A DNA stretch of 64,000 nt, taken from contig JADWOT020001561.1 of assembly GCA_036345935.2 (NCBI GenBank), positions 895,592-959,591 of the forward strand, in the 5' to 3' direction. Made by a program: the position numbers and the translations under genes. This DNA comes from Taenia hydatigena. Taxonomy: Eukaryota > Platyhelminthes > Cestoda > Cyclophyllidea > Taeniidae. Below are positions 22,901-36,200 of this stretch, in pieces. The notes beneath the pieces were generated by a model. That model was not told where the DNA came from. It made no database searches and was given only the letters and a program-made list of their open reading frames with translations. Every line of letters begins with the position of its first letter. Position 1 is the first letter of the stretch.

Positions 22901-25900
22901 ATCCAACTGGACGAGTTGAAACATCTCGCTGCTGTACGCGGTGCCTGGCAGGTAGATCCCGAGGAGGTCACACGTCGACGTGATCTCCGCTCTCCATCTA
23001 TCTCTGGTAATCCCCTCTCCGAGGACACTCTTGTCTTCTCCATCGACCCACCCGGTTGTGAAGACGTTGATGATGCTCTCTCCGTCCGTTGGCTCGGGAG
23101 TGAGATCGAAGATGTCTCCACAAGGCGTATCCAACTCGGTGTCCACATTGCTGATGTAACTCACTTCGTCAAACCAAATGGCAGTCTTGATGCAGAGGCA
23201 AGGAGGCGCTCTACCTCGGTGTACCTTGCTGATCGTCGTTATGACATGTTACCAGGCATTCTGAGTGGTGATGTTTGTTCCCTCTGGAGTGGAGTCGATC
23301 GGTAAGTTAGTAACCACTTTTCTTCTAAGAAGTAAATGCGGCATATCCTGTTTTCCCAACACAGCGGTCGGTCACGCTTACGTCAACCTGGGGAGACATT
23401 CAGGTTTGGTGGGTTGCCAAAAGTCCACGCAGACTCAATAGCGCCTCTATTGTGAACCTTCGTTGATCATATCGACACCTGCAATGCTTGGGCATCCTGT
23501 CTAGTCCACAAGATTTGAGCTACTACTGCAAACAGTGCAGCACTAAGTTATCTTTGAATATCTAATCAGACATGCCAGCTTGGCCGAACGTTTATTGTCA
23601 AAGCGTGAGTTGATAGGGAGACCGTAGCTATTAGCTGGATTCCACGACATCAATACTGTAATTGCGGGTTTTAGAAACCCACTCATCTAAATTCAATGAC
23701 ATTCATTTACTTCATTGTACAGGTATGCAGTGAGCGTGATATGGGAGCTTGACCCAGTTAGTCTGGAAGTATTGGACGTCTGGTATGGACGTACTGTCAT
23801 CCGCTCAGCCTACAAAATGACTTACCAGGCCGCACAGACTATTGCAGATCTCAAGGATGTCGGCACAGAAATTGAACCCAATGCAGAAAAAATCCTCTCC
23901 AGCTTAGGGGGCTTGAAAAAGGTTGGTGAACTCGTCCCAGAACTTGCGAACCAATCAAAGGCCAAAGTTCTTCCTTGTCTGGCAAGGCTTTACTCAGCCA
24001 TATGCATGCTCATTCGCATCGCCTCACATATCCGTCATCTACGAATCGATCAAGGTGGTCTTGAACTAGATTCTGTTGAGGTTTCTGTGAAATTTGAGAA
24101 CCAAGAGGAGCGAACGGGAGCCCTGGAAGATATAGTACCGAAGGAGGCGCTGGAAATGCATTCCACCGTGGCGGAAATGATGATTTTCGCCAATCATTGG
24201 GTTGCGAGGCAGTGTCTAAAGGTTTTCCCTGAGCGATCGTGCTTACGACGACATCCACCGCCGCGACCGGAGTTATTCGAAGACCTGAAACGTTGTGCCG
24301 CTTCGCGTGGCTTCCATTTAGAGGTGGGTTCCAACAAGGCTTTGTCTGCATCACTTACCAAGTGTGTGGACCCCGCGGATCCCGAAGTGAACAACATGCT
24401 GCGGCAGTTGGCAACTAGGGCGATGACCAACGCGCTGTACTTTTCAACCGGATCAGAGGATTTAACGAGAGATCTATTCGGTCACTACGGCCTGGCGTTG
24501 AATCTCTACACCCACTTCACTTCGCCTATTCGACGCTATGCGGACGTTATCGTAAGCGTAAAAAATCAGCTACTGATGATCTTAAAAGTAAAGCGTTTTT
24601 ATTCTTATTACAAATTCTGGCTAAAATGGTTAAAGTGATTTAACGCGAGGCAGTGAACATTGAAATTTCCGCCACGTGCTAAATACGCGTTTTAGGGAGT
24701 GATTTCGTCAGCTTTCAGCGCATTTTTTGTATGTTTTGCTGTGGTTCGCACATTGGGAATGTAAAGAAGTTGGTCGTTGTACATGTCAATGGTACTTTTT
24801 GCCTTTAAAATGTGTGAGGTCTTTTGAGTCTATTTGGTGCCTCGTGTTAACAGGCGAAATGTACTTGAGACTGTAAATTGAGAATAGGCTACCTTTTCAT
24901 GGATTTACAGGTGTTTAAAATCCAAAAAAAAATTGAAATAAGTATGATCTGAGTAAATTATCTGCTTCACCACTGAGTGGCTACTTATGAAGTAAAATAG
25001 TAGCATTTCAAATGATAGTGGGCGCTACTTGCTGTTTGTATGTGTTGGTCGTGATGATACCTACTTACAGAATTAGTAAAAGACCGTATTTTTGAACAAA
25101 GGTTCATCGCGTTCTACTGGCAGCCATTGAGCAGTCCACCACCGTCACAACCACACTGACGCCTCCCAAAGGGCTCTATGAACACGATGAATTGGTGGTC
25201 ATATGTCGACACATGAATGAGCGTCACTGGGCAGCCCAACAGGCACAGCGCAGCTCCATCGAACTCTTCCAAGCTCTCTTCTTCCGAGACAAACCGGTAG
25301 ATGATGCTTGTCGCTATGCGGACGCTATCATTTATCAACTGCGAGGCTCTAATGGTTTCTCTGTTATGGTACCAAGGTAGCTGGTTATTACTTTTCTTCA
25401 TGTTCTTAGTTTACTCGGAACACGTTTATATTCTTCAAAGTCCATTGTTTGTTTTATAGTGCATCAAAGCGCTGCTAAAACTGCAGGTCTGGTGCATCCT
25501 TATCCTCCCCTGTTAATTATTTCCGCGTCTCGTTACCTTTCGGTCTTACATGTGCCTTTTACCCAGATACGGTCTACGAGGTAACGTGTGTCTGAAACAA
25601 GCGGATGGTCGGGTTGCCTGGGTGTCTGACGCCAAGACCGGTCGCATCGTTTGGCTGCCGGCGGACGTGTCTTGTGAGGTATTTTTCTCTCCCTTTTCCG
25701 AGTAATTCGCGACCTAAACATCTTCTGATTTTTCTCCCTCTGCGCGATCATTTTTCAGATTGTTCGCGGTCCTGTTTCCACGGTCACGGAATCAATTGGA
25801 TTGCCAGCATGCGATCAACTAGAGGTAGTTAAGTCCGATGGAGCGCGTCAAAGCTACCGCATCTTTGATCACGTTACCGTGTACATTACGATAGCCGAGT

Positions 25901-26366
25901 CCACTGCCCATAGCCTAGGTCTTCGACTGGAGTTATATGCAAAGGCGCCTAAAGGTCGAAAAAAGGGGAAAAATGAGCTTTCTCGACCAATTGCCGAGGG
26001 AGACGATGGTTTTAAAATGCGAGCAGATGCGGAAATGGTTGAGGTTAGTTTGAACTATCCATTCCTCCGGGCACCTGTCTACCGACCTATCTGTCTCTCC
26101 CTCTCCTGTACACATACTAAACTGAATCTATTCATCTTCTCTAGAGTGTTCGGGCAATGAATATGGATAGGAGGAGGAAACGGAAGAAGGAGGCCGAGAT
26201 GGAGGGAGGAGAGATGGTCGAGGGAGATTTCGACGAACCGGAGAAGGTGAATGAGCAGAGGGCGGTGATTGCACAGTTGCATACACCTTCCTCATTTTAT
26301 CATCAGTTTCGAAAGCTTCTACGTCCAGGAGATGCCGGTTGTGAAGGCAGTGATAGCGTTGCGTGA
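19956..26366 (+). CDS. DIS3L: DIS3-like exonuclease 1 (cytoplasmic exosome), 10 exons
   Basis: Processive 3'-5' exoribonuclease of the RNB family that joins the cytoplasmic exosome. Exons: 19956-20282, 20353-20942, 21048-21229, 21539-21863, 22753-23301, 23723-24551, 25102-25376, 25567-25678, 25759-26043 and 26145-26366; phases agree, about 1,231 residues. Order: Cys-rich N-terminus (NIPCRTQLCPNNECHLGNC), degenerate PIN domain, cold-shock region (RNWRDYVCSCVP, WDRRIPRIRI), RNB core with SIDPPGCEDVDDAL near residue 570, LGVHIADVTHF and YLADRRYDMLP, then HYGLALNLYTHFTSPIRRYADVIV and an S1 domain. The Asp cluster of the RNB site is intact. Where DIS3 has PDTN in its PIN nuclease, this protein has VDGFYALNYWEI, as in animal DIS3L, so PIN should be inactive. 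The last four exons lie in the left copy of the tandem duplication. Confidence 0.93.
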
Positions 26367-26855
26367 ATGATGTTTGTATCATTTCGTATAAATTTGCTAG
26401 CTTTTCGTAGTCCATTTTTGTCTTAACTGCGGGAGGGAGGAGTTGCAGATGAATTGGGTTGGTTGGAGGTCTTCCACAAAGCAGAAAGTTGGTGGAGGCA
26501 GCGGCTAAGGTGAGGCACAAGTTTGGTGATAGGGTTGCAGTCAACCATTTGGTACTTAGGGATGTGGCTTTGCCTTAGGATCGCAATTTTCGGTCTGCGG
26601 ATTGCTACTTCATTATCTATATAATAATGAATAATGCGCATGCATTTAAGAAGTCGCAATCACCACCTATTGCAACGGCAACTTTAAAGAAAAACTAAAA
26701 ATGCTCCAAAAAGATTTATTTGACTTTTTTGGCGTAAGTTATTAAAAGTAGTGGGCAACCTTGACTGTTCTCTGTGTTTGTAAGGCTCAAAAGCTTGTGG
26801 TGATTCAAAGTGGCAATACGATCGGTACCTTTCAATCGCATCCAATAACGGGGTT
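26367..26855 (+). other. DIS3L-scramblase intergenic region
   Basis: About 490 bases separating two same-strand genes; the same interval exists in the right copy (34566-35054). It should hold the DIS3L 3' UTR and scramblase promoter or 5' UTR. No coding signal or clear regulatory motif stands out. Confidence 0.45.
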
Positions 26856-29800
26856 ATGACAACAAATCAACCTCTTGGATCCAGTAATACCAAACAAAAT
26901 GAGAATGTGCCCAACGTAACTGAACCCATGGGATGGCCAATGCCGGTATATCAGGATAATGAAGTGTGTCTCAATTTGTTTATACATCTTTGGACTTTAA
27001 TGCTTAACTTAACTTGGGAATGGTATGCTGAGCTGTTTTCCGACGTAATTAACAGTGTGAAAAATGTATTAAGCTGTACGTTGGATTTTGTTTCTCTTTG
27101 ATTTGGCCTATAATTGTGCCTACCCTAGTCGTATAATTCCATATGTTGTCTTCCTCGTGCATTTCCCGATCCTTTGGAGAGTTGCTTTTTGCTGGAATTC
27201 ATCTGTTTAAAAGAAACGTATTTTTGGTTTTTTTAAATAAGAAGTCATTTTACAGAACCATCAAACAGCACACATGCAGTCTTATATAATGCAAGAGATT
27301 TTTTTCTTTGGAAGCATTAACACCTTTTTTGTTTTTTATTCTGTATGCCTTACTGAAAATCCAAGGTCAATTTTTGGTTAGTGTCGATCTTCAGATCCTG
27401 CTTTAGGCATTTATTCAATTGTTTTGTGAAACACTATTGGTGCAGTTCTAAGCTTAATCAATTTTTATTTTAATCTAAAAGTGAGTTTAGTCCACACACG
27501 TTCTCTAGCATAGTGATAAAACATTCTTGTAATTTTAGACCCTTAGTTTCTATTTCTTATTTGATAAACGAAACATTGTCAGCTGCAAAAAATGCGGCTC
27601 CACTTTTTGGCCTTTGAACTCAAAAAGCATATTTTGCATTAATTGATAGACATACCGAGGTTAAGGTTCAACACCTCTTTTTGCTGATAAATTGCTCTTT
27701 TATTTGCTCAGTCCAAGCCTTCTGGGGATTTCGGCAGAACGAGGGGGGGAATGCAGATGCATACCAGATTTACAGGAGAAGGTCTGGAATGTTTGCTTGG
27801 CGTGGATAAAGTTTGGATACAGCAGAAAGTTGAGGTGGTTGAAGGTAAGCTGCATTCCTCTAAACCGTCTGTTTAGTTTAACCAGACAGCGAAAGTTTAA
27901 TCCGCATGCAAGATAAAGAGCAATGTTGGAATATCTTTTTTATGGCGGATTTGGGCATATTTTAGAGCATCACTACTTGGGGGATACTTTTTAACTGGCC
28001 ATAGTAAGTGAGCATTTATAACCATAGATGAAGCGTTTAATATTTTGCTGCGGAAGAAAGGAAAGCTCATATTGTCAACCCTGTTAAAGATTTGAAAAGT
28101 TAGGGTGAGTTTCTTTGAGCGACAATGAATGAGCACACGGAGGGAATAAGTATTATTACAGTCGATGCTAAATATGCGACTATTGTACACTGGAGAAGTT
28201 TAAATACTTATTTAGGCAAACAATAAATGCTGATCATGAAGGCTAGAGAATGAATACAAATTTGGTCTTCGTGACAGGTCAAGCGTGAGTGGAGGTCAGG
28301 TATTTAAGGCTATAGCTACGGCTACCCACCTGCTCTAAGTTAATTTGACTAAGGGGTAGTGAGTTGAGTTGTGTCAGGTGTCTCCAGGACTCATTAGTCC
28401 TCTGTAATCTAAAACCAAAATTCTTTTCTTCCTAATGGTTCGGCCAGTGGTGGATAAGGAAGATAATTCTTCCAAATGTTATAACTTTTACCGCAGGCCC
28501 TTTGAAAAGGTTAAGTGTTATGCAAGTACTTAAAATAAAACTTACAATTCACTTTTCAGCGGCAAATGCTACTTATAAACATTTCAGTATGTAGGACCTG
28601 CGTACTCACTACTAAAAACCAAATGAAATTGCTGGAAAAAAGGGAAAGACTGAACGTACCTGATCAAAGAAGGGACAGTTGTTTAAGGCTTAGCCAACCC
28701 ATGTGCTCCCTTCACAATGTAGCTGTTAAGGATTGTAGTGCTCATATGGATTGGCCTTTCTGGGTGCTCAGTGCTCCCCTTTCTGCACCACAAGTCACAT
28801 GAAAATGGCAATTGGCTATGCGTTTGGGCCTAAATTTACTTTTGTAGGTGTTTATCTGTTGGCGGGTAGATGTAAGGTCAAGTGGAAAGATTTACCTTTA
28901 CATCCAAAGACCTCAGGCAATTACGTTTTGTGTTTAAAATTACACTCCTACATCGCCTGTTGAAGGTGGCCAACAACTCACTTTGTTCACAGTCTCTATA
29001 TTTGCGAAGCAATTCAGTAAGGTTATGGAGTATTTCTTTGCAAGACAAAATAACAAACTATAGCTCTGACCATTTCCATAAACAGCAGAGTAAGTGTACT
29101 ACTGTTTCATTTCCTTCAAGCTATTCTAGAACCGCTTCCTGATCTTTGGTGCTAGTGGTGCCGGAGCTTGGTACCAATGGAACTTTTCGCACAAAATAAT
29201 GAGGGTTAAATTGTGGTTTCTTTGGATTATTCAGTGAACTCTTCATGTCATGCCATCCGGATGATACGGGTAGCCATGAACTTTCTCCTGGAGCCCAAAC
29301 TACAGCCACGCTTAAAATTTGTCCCTCCTGATGATGTGTGACTTAAAGATGTGCAAGAAAGCCCGATTCTTCGGAAATAGCCGAACTCTGATCTCGTCAC
29401 TGACACTGACAGTCAGACTTTTTTTATCGTTCCATATAAGCTGCGTTCATCTGGTTACACGCCTGAGTGGGTGGTTGGTGATCACGTGATGAAGCATTCC
29501 ATTCCACCAATGCCTTTATCTTATCCCTTTGCAAACAACACGACAATGGACCTTTTTATAGTAGCTTCGGTCTAGGTAAACAAAGCACAGCGGTAGCCGC
29601 ATGATGTGCCAAATAAGAGAAACCTGAGGCCGTCAAAGTTGTGGTATGACGATTTGTGTTTGAAGGAAACACAGTAGCAAGGCGAATACACCGAAGTGAT
29701 GGTGGATGAAGAGCTTCCTCCTTATTTTCTCCCCATCCCGATCAGTTGTAGTGCCCCAAGTCTTCACCAAAGTTGGGAGAACAGACTTTCCTGCTGTAAG

Positions 29801-31003
29801 GATGATTTGAAAGATCATTTGCATGACCCAAAGGCCAAACGAAATATCAAATGACTGCATGACCCTTCTGCCCTTTTGAGTTTCGTCCCTGGCTATCCCT
29901 TTGGTTGATCTCTCACACCATAGGAGGCACTTAAGAAAACCGACGAGCCAGTAAAAATAGTCTTTTAGCTTCCTTTTATGTGAGAAGTCCGTTGGTTCCA
30001 AAGTCACAGATGCATCTTGACGGCATTAGAGAAGGGAAAAATGCGCTGGCTCCGCACTGCCCAATACGAGAGCATTTCTTATGTCACCCTCTGGTAGTCA
30101 GGAGATTGACGTTTAATAGAGGGCGCCATCTAAAATGGCTTCAGAAGGCCAACACTTTCAATTTCTCCCTCTCCATGCCGCTTGACTTTCAATTTATTGC
30201 TGGACAGCTGCCGGTAGAGACGTGGATGAGGCGTTGCTGCGGACGGTAACAGCATTCCAACGGAACACGGGGTTGGGGTGACTACCATAGGCGGACGTCA
30301 TCTTTAATCCTTTATCATAACGATCATTCACAGCAGTTGCCCTTTAGGAAATTTAGGGGTCTGACATTCAGTCACAAAAAACAGAAAACGGCTTGCCACT
30401 GCCGTTAATGTTGGCGTCCCGAGTCTTCACCAAGGTTATGCAAGATCAAAGCAGCATGAGAGTGCAGGCTCCCTTTCGAGAAATATTTTACTTCCAATGT
30501 AGCTTCTTCCCAAAGGAATATGACATTGAAGCCGATGCTACCGTCTGGATAGTGGATTTCATCAAAGCGCATTTTCTTGCTAGATAGAACGGTTAAACGA
30601 AAAAAACGTGATTGAGAATTTTATGTGAATTGGTTGAGAAAGCTTCTTCCCTCCTGTGATAGTAAGCGACCCAAGTGAGTAAGGAACTGTTTGAGAATAT
30701 CTTCCCTCCCTCCCTCATTACACCTTTTGTGTCGGAATTTATCCTCAGGGCCAAAATTCATAAATCACACTGACTCTGATTACAAACATGAATGAAAGCT
30801 CCTCAGGAGTAGAAGTAATTAGTTAGTGTAATCTTAGTAAGTCTCCAAAAATGTAGAGTGATTCATTTATGGAGACCCGTTTAAAGCCATTTCTGCAAAA
30901 TAATGCGTATTGTATCTGGTTTTAGCCTTACTAGGTTGGGAGACCCCAAATAAATACGTCATCAAAGGACCTACCGGTCAGCCATTATTCCACGTCGCTG
31001 AAG
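26856..31003 (+). pseudogene. Orphan scramblase exons 1-3 (left copy)
   Basis: Exons 26856-26963 (MTTNQPLGSSNTKQNEN), 27712-27844 (GEGLECLLGVDKVWIQQ) and 30926-31003 (WETPNKYVIKGPTGQPLF) match the first three scramblase exons in the right copy. Exons 1 and 2 look identical, and exon 3 has P where the right copy has S in WET[P/S]NKY. No exons 4-8 follow before the next duplicated DIS3L segment, so this set cannot make a scramblase unless transcripts run through to 40704. The frame is not broken, so 'orphan fragment' is more exact than a decayed pseudogene; it may also be an assembly artefact. Confidence 0.75.
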
Positions 31004-31597
31004 GTGAGTTTGCCCCTTCCATTTTCAATATTTGCTTCCTATGCTGTGTAAACAATGGGAAAGTTTTTAGTTAGAAAGCCTGGTTTAGTAAATTATTTTA
31101 GAAAATGCACTTTAGTCGGTGACAAAAACAAATCCCTCGTAAATGTGTTTACCTGCTACTTTGACGGGCAATTTTTATTGGCTATTGTGCTCCAATCCTA
31201 TTGGCTGTTTTGTTCGATTTCTATTGGTTGGTTAGAAATGCGGTACATTGTTGAGACGACTTCAGGAATGAGATTAGGAAGGATGTAAAAAAGAGGGTTT
31301 TGAAAGAAAAAAGCAGATATTAATAACTCGAAAGGCATTGGTGGTGGTGGAACAATGCATGAGTGAGAGCATGGTTTAAAAATACCTTCAAAATATCCTC
31401 TTGTTACTGGTTTCCTCCGTTGCTTGGAGACATATTTCTTAGGACTTACAATAATAAGAAAGGGGATAGAGCTTTTTCAGAGGTGGGCCAAGACATCTGC
31501 GCCGCGTCAACAGCTCCCCTGTTATGCGCCTCCATATTTGAATCCGCTATTTGGCCAAAGACACCGAGACTGTTATTTGTTTGGTTTGGGCTAACTT

Positions 31598-32383
31598 GTC
31601 GCTGGTGTTAATGCAACACCAATAGTCTTCTCTTAGTACATTTTCAGGCATGCTGCAATAGGCTGAAGGAATGTGGGTTTAAATATTATGCTATGTCAAC
31701 TCACGGCTACTGTGATTCAACTATGAAATCCTCCGAAGGAAGGGCATCCACTGATTTTCCAAGAGACCGAGAAAACCTTCCAATGAATCCATGGAATCCG
31801 CAATTCAGTTTTTTTGCAAAATTTTAATACGTCAATTGTACGCATTTTAGCCCCATGCTCAGTAATAGGTGATGCGCATAGACGAAGTGGAGTCATTTAG
31901 CTTTTTTTGTCCATCCCGACCGAGTTTACTTACTGTCGCCAATTTAGTAGTCCAGATGCCCTATAAAGACCTGATTCAAACCATGAGGGCGGACATGGCC
32001 TTGTTATAAATCAGGAGTGTGGGATTTACGGCGTGTCACAGAGACGAGTTTGTCTTTAAAGCACTCCCATTGAAACGCTATCGAATTTTTGTACAAATTG
32101 AGGATGTTTACAGCTTCTAAAAAGCATGCCTTAGACCCAGTCATTGTCACTGGTCCAGGGACCACGTGATTTTGATCACGGTTGGGTCAAGGAATTGAAC
32201 CACCTCTATGATCGCTCTCCGTACGTCTTCACTTACCCGGACAGTCGTGGTCCATCGCCTGGTCGGTCTGTTTGAGACCTCCACCGGATCCAAGCACACA
32301 CACACGCACAGACACACAAACAAACAAGCAAACATCGGCTTAGCTAAATCTCAAAGGACTAGCAAGAGTTGAATACGACACTT
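31598..32383. repeat. 786-bp block present only in the left duplicate copy
   Basis: The right copy passes directly from CTAACTT to AAAGGGGG (about 39738); the left copy has about 786 extra bases here. ACTT occurs at both ends of the block, so it is either an insertion with a 4-bp duplication or a deletion in the other copy at short homology. It contains a CA-rich tract near 32296-32325 and no open frame I recognise. No terminal inverted repeats are evident beyond GTCG. Confidence 0.6.
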
Positions 32384-33269
32384 AAAGGGGGTCACCTTCG
32401 GCACGGGTTCTCCTCAAGTCTACTGCCTTTTGATTCATGATTTATGGCGCATCTAACTCACCCACTCTCACATTATGCGCCTATGATTTCACCAATCCAG
32501 GCTCTATACCCTGAATTGTTTCTTCTACGAGGAAATTCTCCATTGTTCGAAACCATCACCACGCACACGCTCTTTTAAAGGAAGGCAACACAGGAGACAC
32601 ACACAGGTCACAATGTCAGATCGCTAAAAATGTAATGCAGTCGGCAGCCTAATTCCGTGTCATGTCCCGGTTGGACTTGTATGGTCTCCCAAAAGGCGAA
32701 GATGTGCGTCAATCTACTTTCCTCCAATTTTAAATCCGTGTTTTTTTTTTCAAATGGTGGTTGACCCCACGGGATGTGATTCAAGCTCGCCTCTAAAGGA
32801 TTGGATTCAACTCAAAGCTCTGTGGTGCGAAAATTGCTTCTGTTTAAATTCTTCGAAGTGTATGCGAAGGCGACGCAGTAACAGAAGATGTCGCCTGGAA
32901 ATGGTTTGAATAATAAAACGGATTTTGGTGAAGATTATTTAAAATGTGAATGGTAGGGAGCGCTTAGAGGGAATCTTCTACTTCGGATAATGATGAATCA
33001 AGCAAGCAGGTGAATCACGTGACAGAAGCCCTCCCCAATCCGCCTAACGCCTTGGTTTTCCATTTTTTCTGCGCGCCGACAACGATTTGGGCTTTATAAT
33101 GACTTTGTCAGAAACTGGGACGTTGGGTTAACGGCGCCAGTGTCGGTGTGGGCGTTAACACTGGTAAATAATGATCCCATGACACCCATCTGTGGTGGCT
33201 GAATTGGTTGCAACTTGTGTATGAAGGCCTAGTCGGGCTACATAGCACTTCAGAAGACTAAGGAGGTTT

Positions 33270-33270
33270 N
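33270..33270. other. Assembly ambiguity (N) at the duplication junction
   Basis: The only ambiguous base noticed in the window lies exactly between the two copies of the 8.2-kb unit. Left of it the sequence ends AAGGAGGTTT; right of it begins AATTAGTGAAAGACC. Its position suggests that the join was made by software or by poorly supported reads. Confidence 0.95.
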
Positions 33271-36200
33271 AATTAGTGAAAGACCGTATTTTTGAACAAA
33301 GGTTCATCGCGTTCTACTGGCAGCCATTGAGCAGTCCACCACCGTCACAACCACACTGACGCCTCCCAAAGGGCTCTATGAACACGATGAATTGGTGGTC
33401 ATATGTCGGCACATGAATGAGCGTCACTGGGCAGCCCAGCAGGCACAGCGCAGCTCCATCGAACTCTTCCAAGCTCTCTTCTTCCGAGACAAACCGGTAG
33501 ATGATGCTTGTCGCTATGCGGACGCTATCATTTATCAACTGCGAGGCTCTAATGGTTTCTCTGTTATGGTACCAAGGTAGCTGGTTATTACTTTTCTTCA
33601 TGCTCTTAGTTTACTCGGAACACGTTTATATTCTTCAAAGTCCATTGTTTGTTTTATAGTGCATCAAAGCGCTGCTAAAACTGCAGGTCTGGTGCATCCT
33701 TATCCTCCCCTGTTAATTATTTCCGCGTCTTGTTACCTTTCGATCTTACATGTGCCTTTTACCCAGATACGGTCTACGAGGTAACGTGTGTCTGAAACAA
33801 GCGGATGGTCGGGTCGCCTGGGTGTCTGACGCCAAGACCGGTCGCATCATTTGGCTGCCGGCGGACGTGTCTTGTGAGGTATTTTTCTCTCCCTTTTCCG
33901 AGTAATCCGCGACCTAAACATCTTCTGATTTTTCTCCCTCTGCGCGATCTTTTTCAGATTGTTCGCAGTCCTGTTTCCACGGTCACGGAATCAATTGGAT
34001 TGCCAGCATGCGATCAGCTAGAGGTAGTTAAGTCCGATGGAGCGCGTCAAAGCTACCGCATCTTTGATCACGTTACCGTGTACATTACAATAGCCGAGTC
34101 CACTGCCCATAGCCTAGGTCTTCGACTAGAGCTATATGCAAAGGCGCCTAAAGGACGAAAAAGAGGGAAAAATGAGCTTTCTCGACCAATTGCCGAGGGA
34201 GACGATGGTTTTAAAATGCGAGCAGATGCGGAGATGGTTGAGGTTAGTTTGAACTATCCATTCCTCCGGGCACCTGTCTACCGACCTCTCTGTCTCTCCC
34301 TCTCCTGTACACATACTAAACTGAATCTATTCATCTTCTCTAGAGTGTTCGGGCAATGAATATGGATAGGAGGAGGAAACGGAAGAAGGAGGCCGAGATG
34401 GAGGGAGGAGAGATGGTCGAGGGAGATTTCGACGAACCGGAGAAGGTGAATGAGCAGAGGGCGGTGATTGCACAGTTGCATACACCTTCCTCATTTTATC
34501 ATCAGTTTCGAAAGCTTCTACGTCCAGGAGATGCCGGTTGTGAAGGCAGTGATAGCGTTGCGTGAATGATGTTTGTATCATTTCGTATAAATCTGCTAGC
34601 TTTTCGTAGTCCATTTTTGTCTTAACTGCGGGAGGGAGGGGTTGCAGATGAATTGGGTTGGTTGGAGGTCTTCCACAAAGCAGAAAGGTGGTGGAGGCAG
34701 CGGCTAAGGTGAGGCACAAGTTTGGTGATAGGGTTACAGTCAACCATTTGGTACTTAGGGATGTGGCTTTGCCTTAGGATCGCAATTTTCGGTCTGCGGA
34801 TTGCTACTTCATTATCTATATAATAATGAATAATGCGCATGCATTTAAGAAGTCGCAATCACCACCTATTGCAACGGCAACTTTAAAGAAAAATTAAAAA
34901 TGCTCCAAAAAGATTTATTTGACTTTTTTGGCGTAAGTTATTAAAAGTAGTGGGCAACCTTGACTGTTCTCTGTGTTTGTAAGGCTCAAAAGCTTGTGGT
35001 GATTCAAAGTGGCAATACGATCGGTACCTTTCAATCGCATCCAATAACGGGGTTATGACAACAAATCAACCTCTTGGATCCAGTAATACCAAACAAAATG
35101 AGAATGTGCCCAACGTAACTGAACCCATGGGATGGCCAATGCCGGTATATCAGGATAATGAAGTGTGTCTCAATTTGTTTATACATCTTTGGACTTTAAT
35201 GCTTAACTTAACTTGGGAATGGTATGCTGAGCTGTTTTCCGACGTAATTAACAGTGTGAAAAATGTATTAAGCTGTACGTTGGATTTTGTTTCTCTTTGA
35301 TTTGGCCCATAATTGTGCCTACCCTAGTCGTATAATTCCATATGTTGTCTTCCTCGTGCATTTCCCGATCCTTTGGAGAGTTGCTTTTTGCTGGAATTCA
35401 TCTGTTTAAAAGAAACGTATTTTTGGTTTTTTTAAATAAGAAGTCATTTTACAGAACCATCAAACAGCACACATGCAGTCTTATATAATGCAAGAGATTT
35501 TTTTCTTTGGAAGCATTAACACCTTTTTTGTTTTTTATTCTGTATGCCTTACTGAAAATCCAAGGTCAATTTTTGGTTAGTGTCGATCTTCAGATCCTGC
35601 TTTAGGCATTTATTCAATTGTTTTGTGAAACACTATTGGTGCAGTTCTAAGCTTAATCAATTTTTATTTTAATCTAAAAGTGAGTTTAGTCCACACACGT
35701 TCTCTAGCATAGTGATAAAACATTCTTGTAATTTTAGACCCTTAGTTTCTATTTCTTATTTGATAAACGAAACATTGTCAGCTGCAAAAAATGCGGCTCC
35801 ACTTTTTGGCCTTTGAACTCAAAAAGCATATTTTGCATTAATTGATAGACATACCGAGGTTAAAGTTCAACACCTCTTTTTGCTGATAAATTGCTCTTTT
35901 ATTTGCTCAGTCCAAGCCTTCTGGGGATTTCGGCAGAACGAGGGGGGGAATGCAGATGCATACCAGATTTACAGGAGAAGGTCTGGAATGTTTGCTTGGC
36001 GTGGATAAAGTTTGGATACAGCAGAAAGTTGAGGTGGTTGAAGGTAAGCTGCATTCCTTTAAACCGTCTGTTTAGTTTAACCAGACAGCGAAAGTTTAAT
36101 CCGCATGCAAGATAAAGAGCAATGTTGGAATATCTTTTTTATGGCGGATTTGGGCATATTTTAGAGCATCGCTACTTGGGGGATACTTTTTAACTGGCCA

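Larger units (their letters stand above)
25071..33269 (+). repeat. Tandem duplication, left copy (8.2 kb)
   Basis: This block recurs from 33271, at an offset of 8,199-8,200 bp through most of its length. It spans DIS3L exons 7-10, the DIS3L-scramblase intergenic region, scramblase exons 1-3 and much of scramblase intron 3. Copies differ by scattered substitutions (roughly 1-2 percent in exons) and small indels, plus one block of about 786 bp present only here. The copy ends at the N at 33270. The similarity visible at the left end starts at AATTAG, 25071. Confidence 0.95.

Noticed and set aside
19956..24551. Assignment as DIS3/RRP44 rather than DIS3L
   Set aside because: The inactive PIN, the GPIGDLE and YAVSVIWELD blocks and the CR3-like N-terminus fit DIS3L better.
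29121..30007. Minus-strand frames in scramblase intron 3 that might be a transposase
   Set aside because: No catalytic motif or terminal repeats could be seen; kept as unassigned intron sequence.
33805..34359. A 184-codon frame in the right duplicate copy that seems to fuse two DIS3L exons
   Set aside because: The fusion results from a one-base deletion in the intron; intact splice sites and the left copy show the true exon borders.
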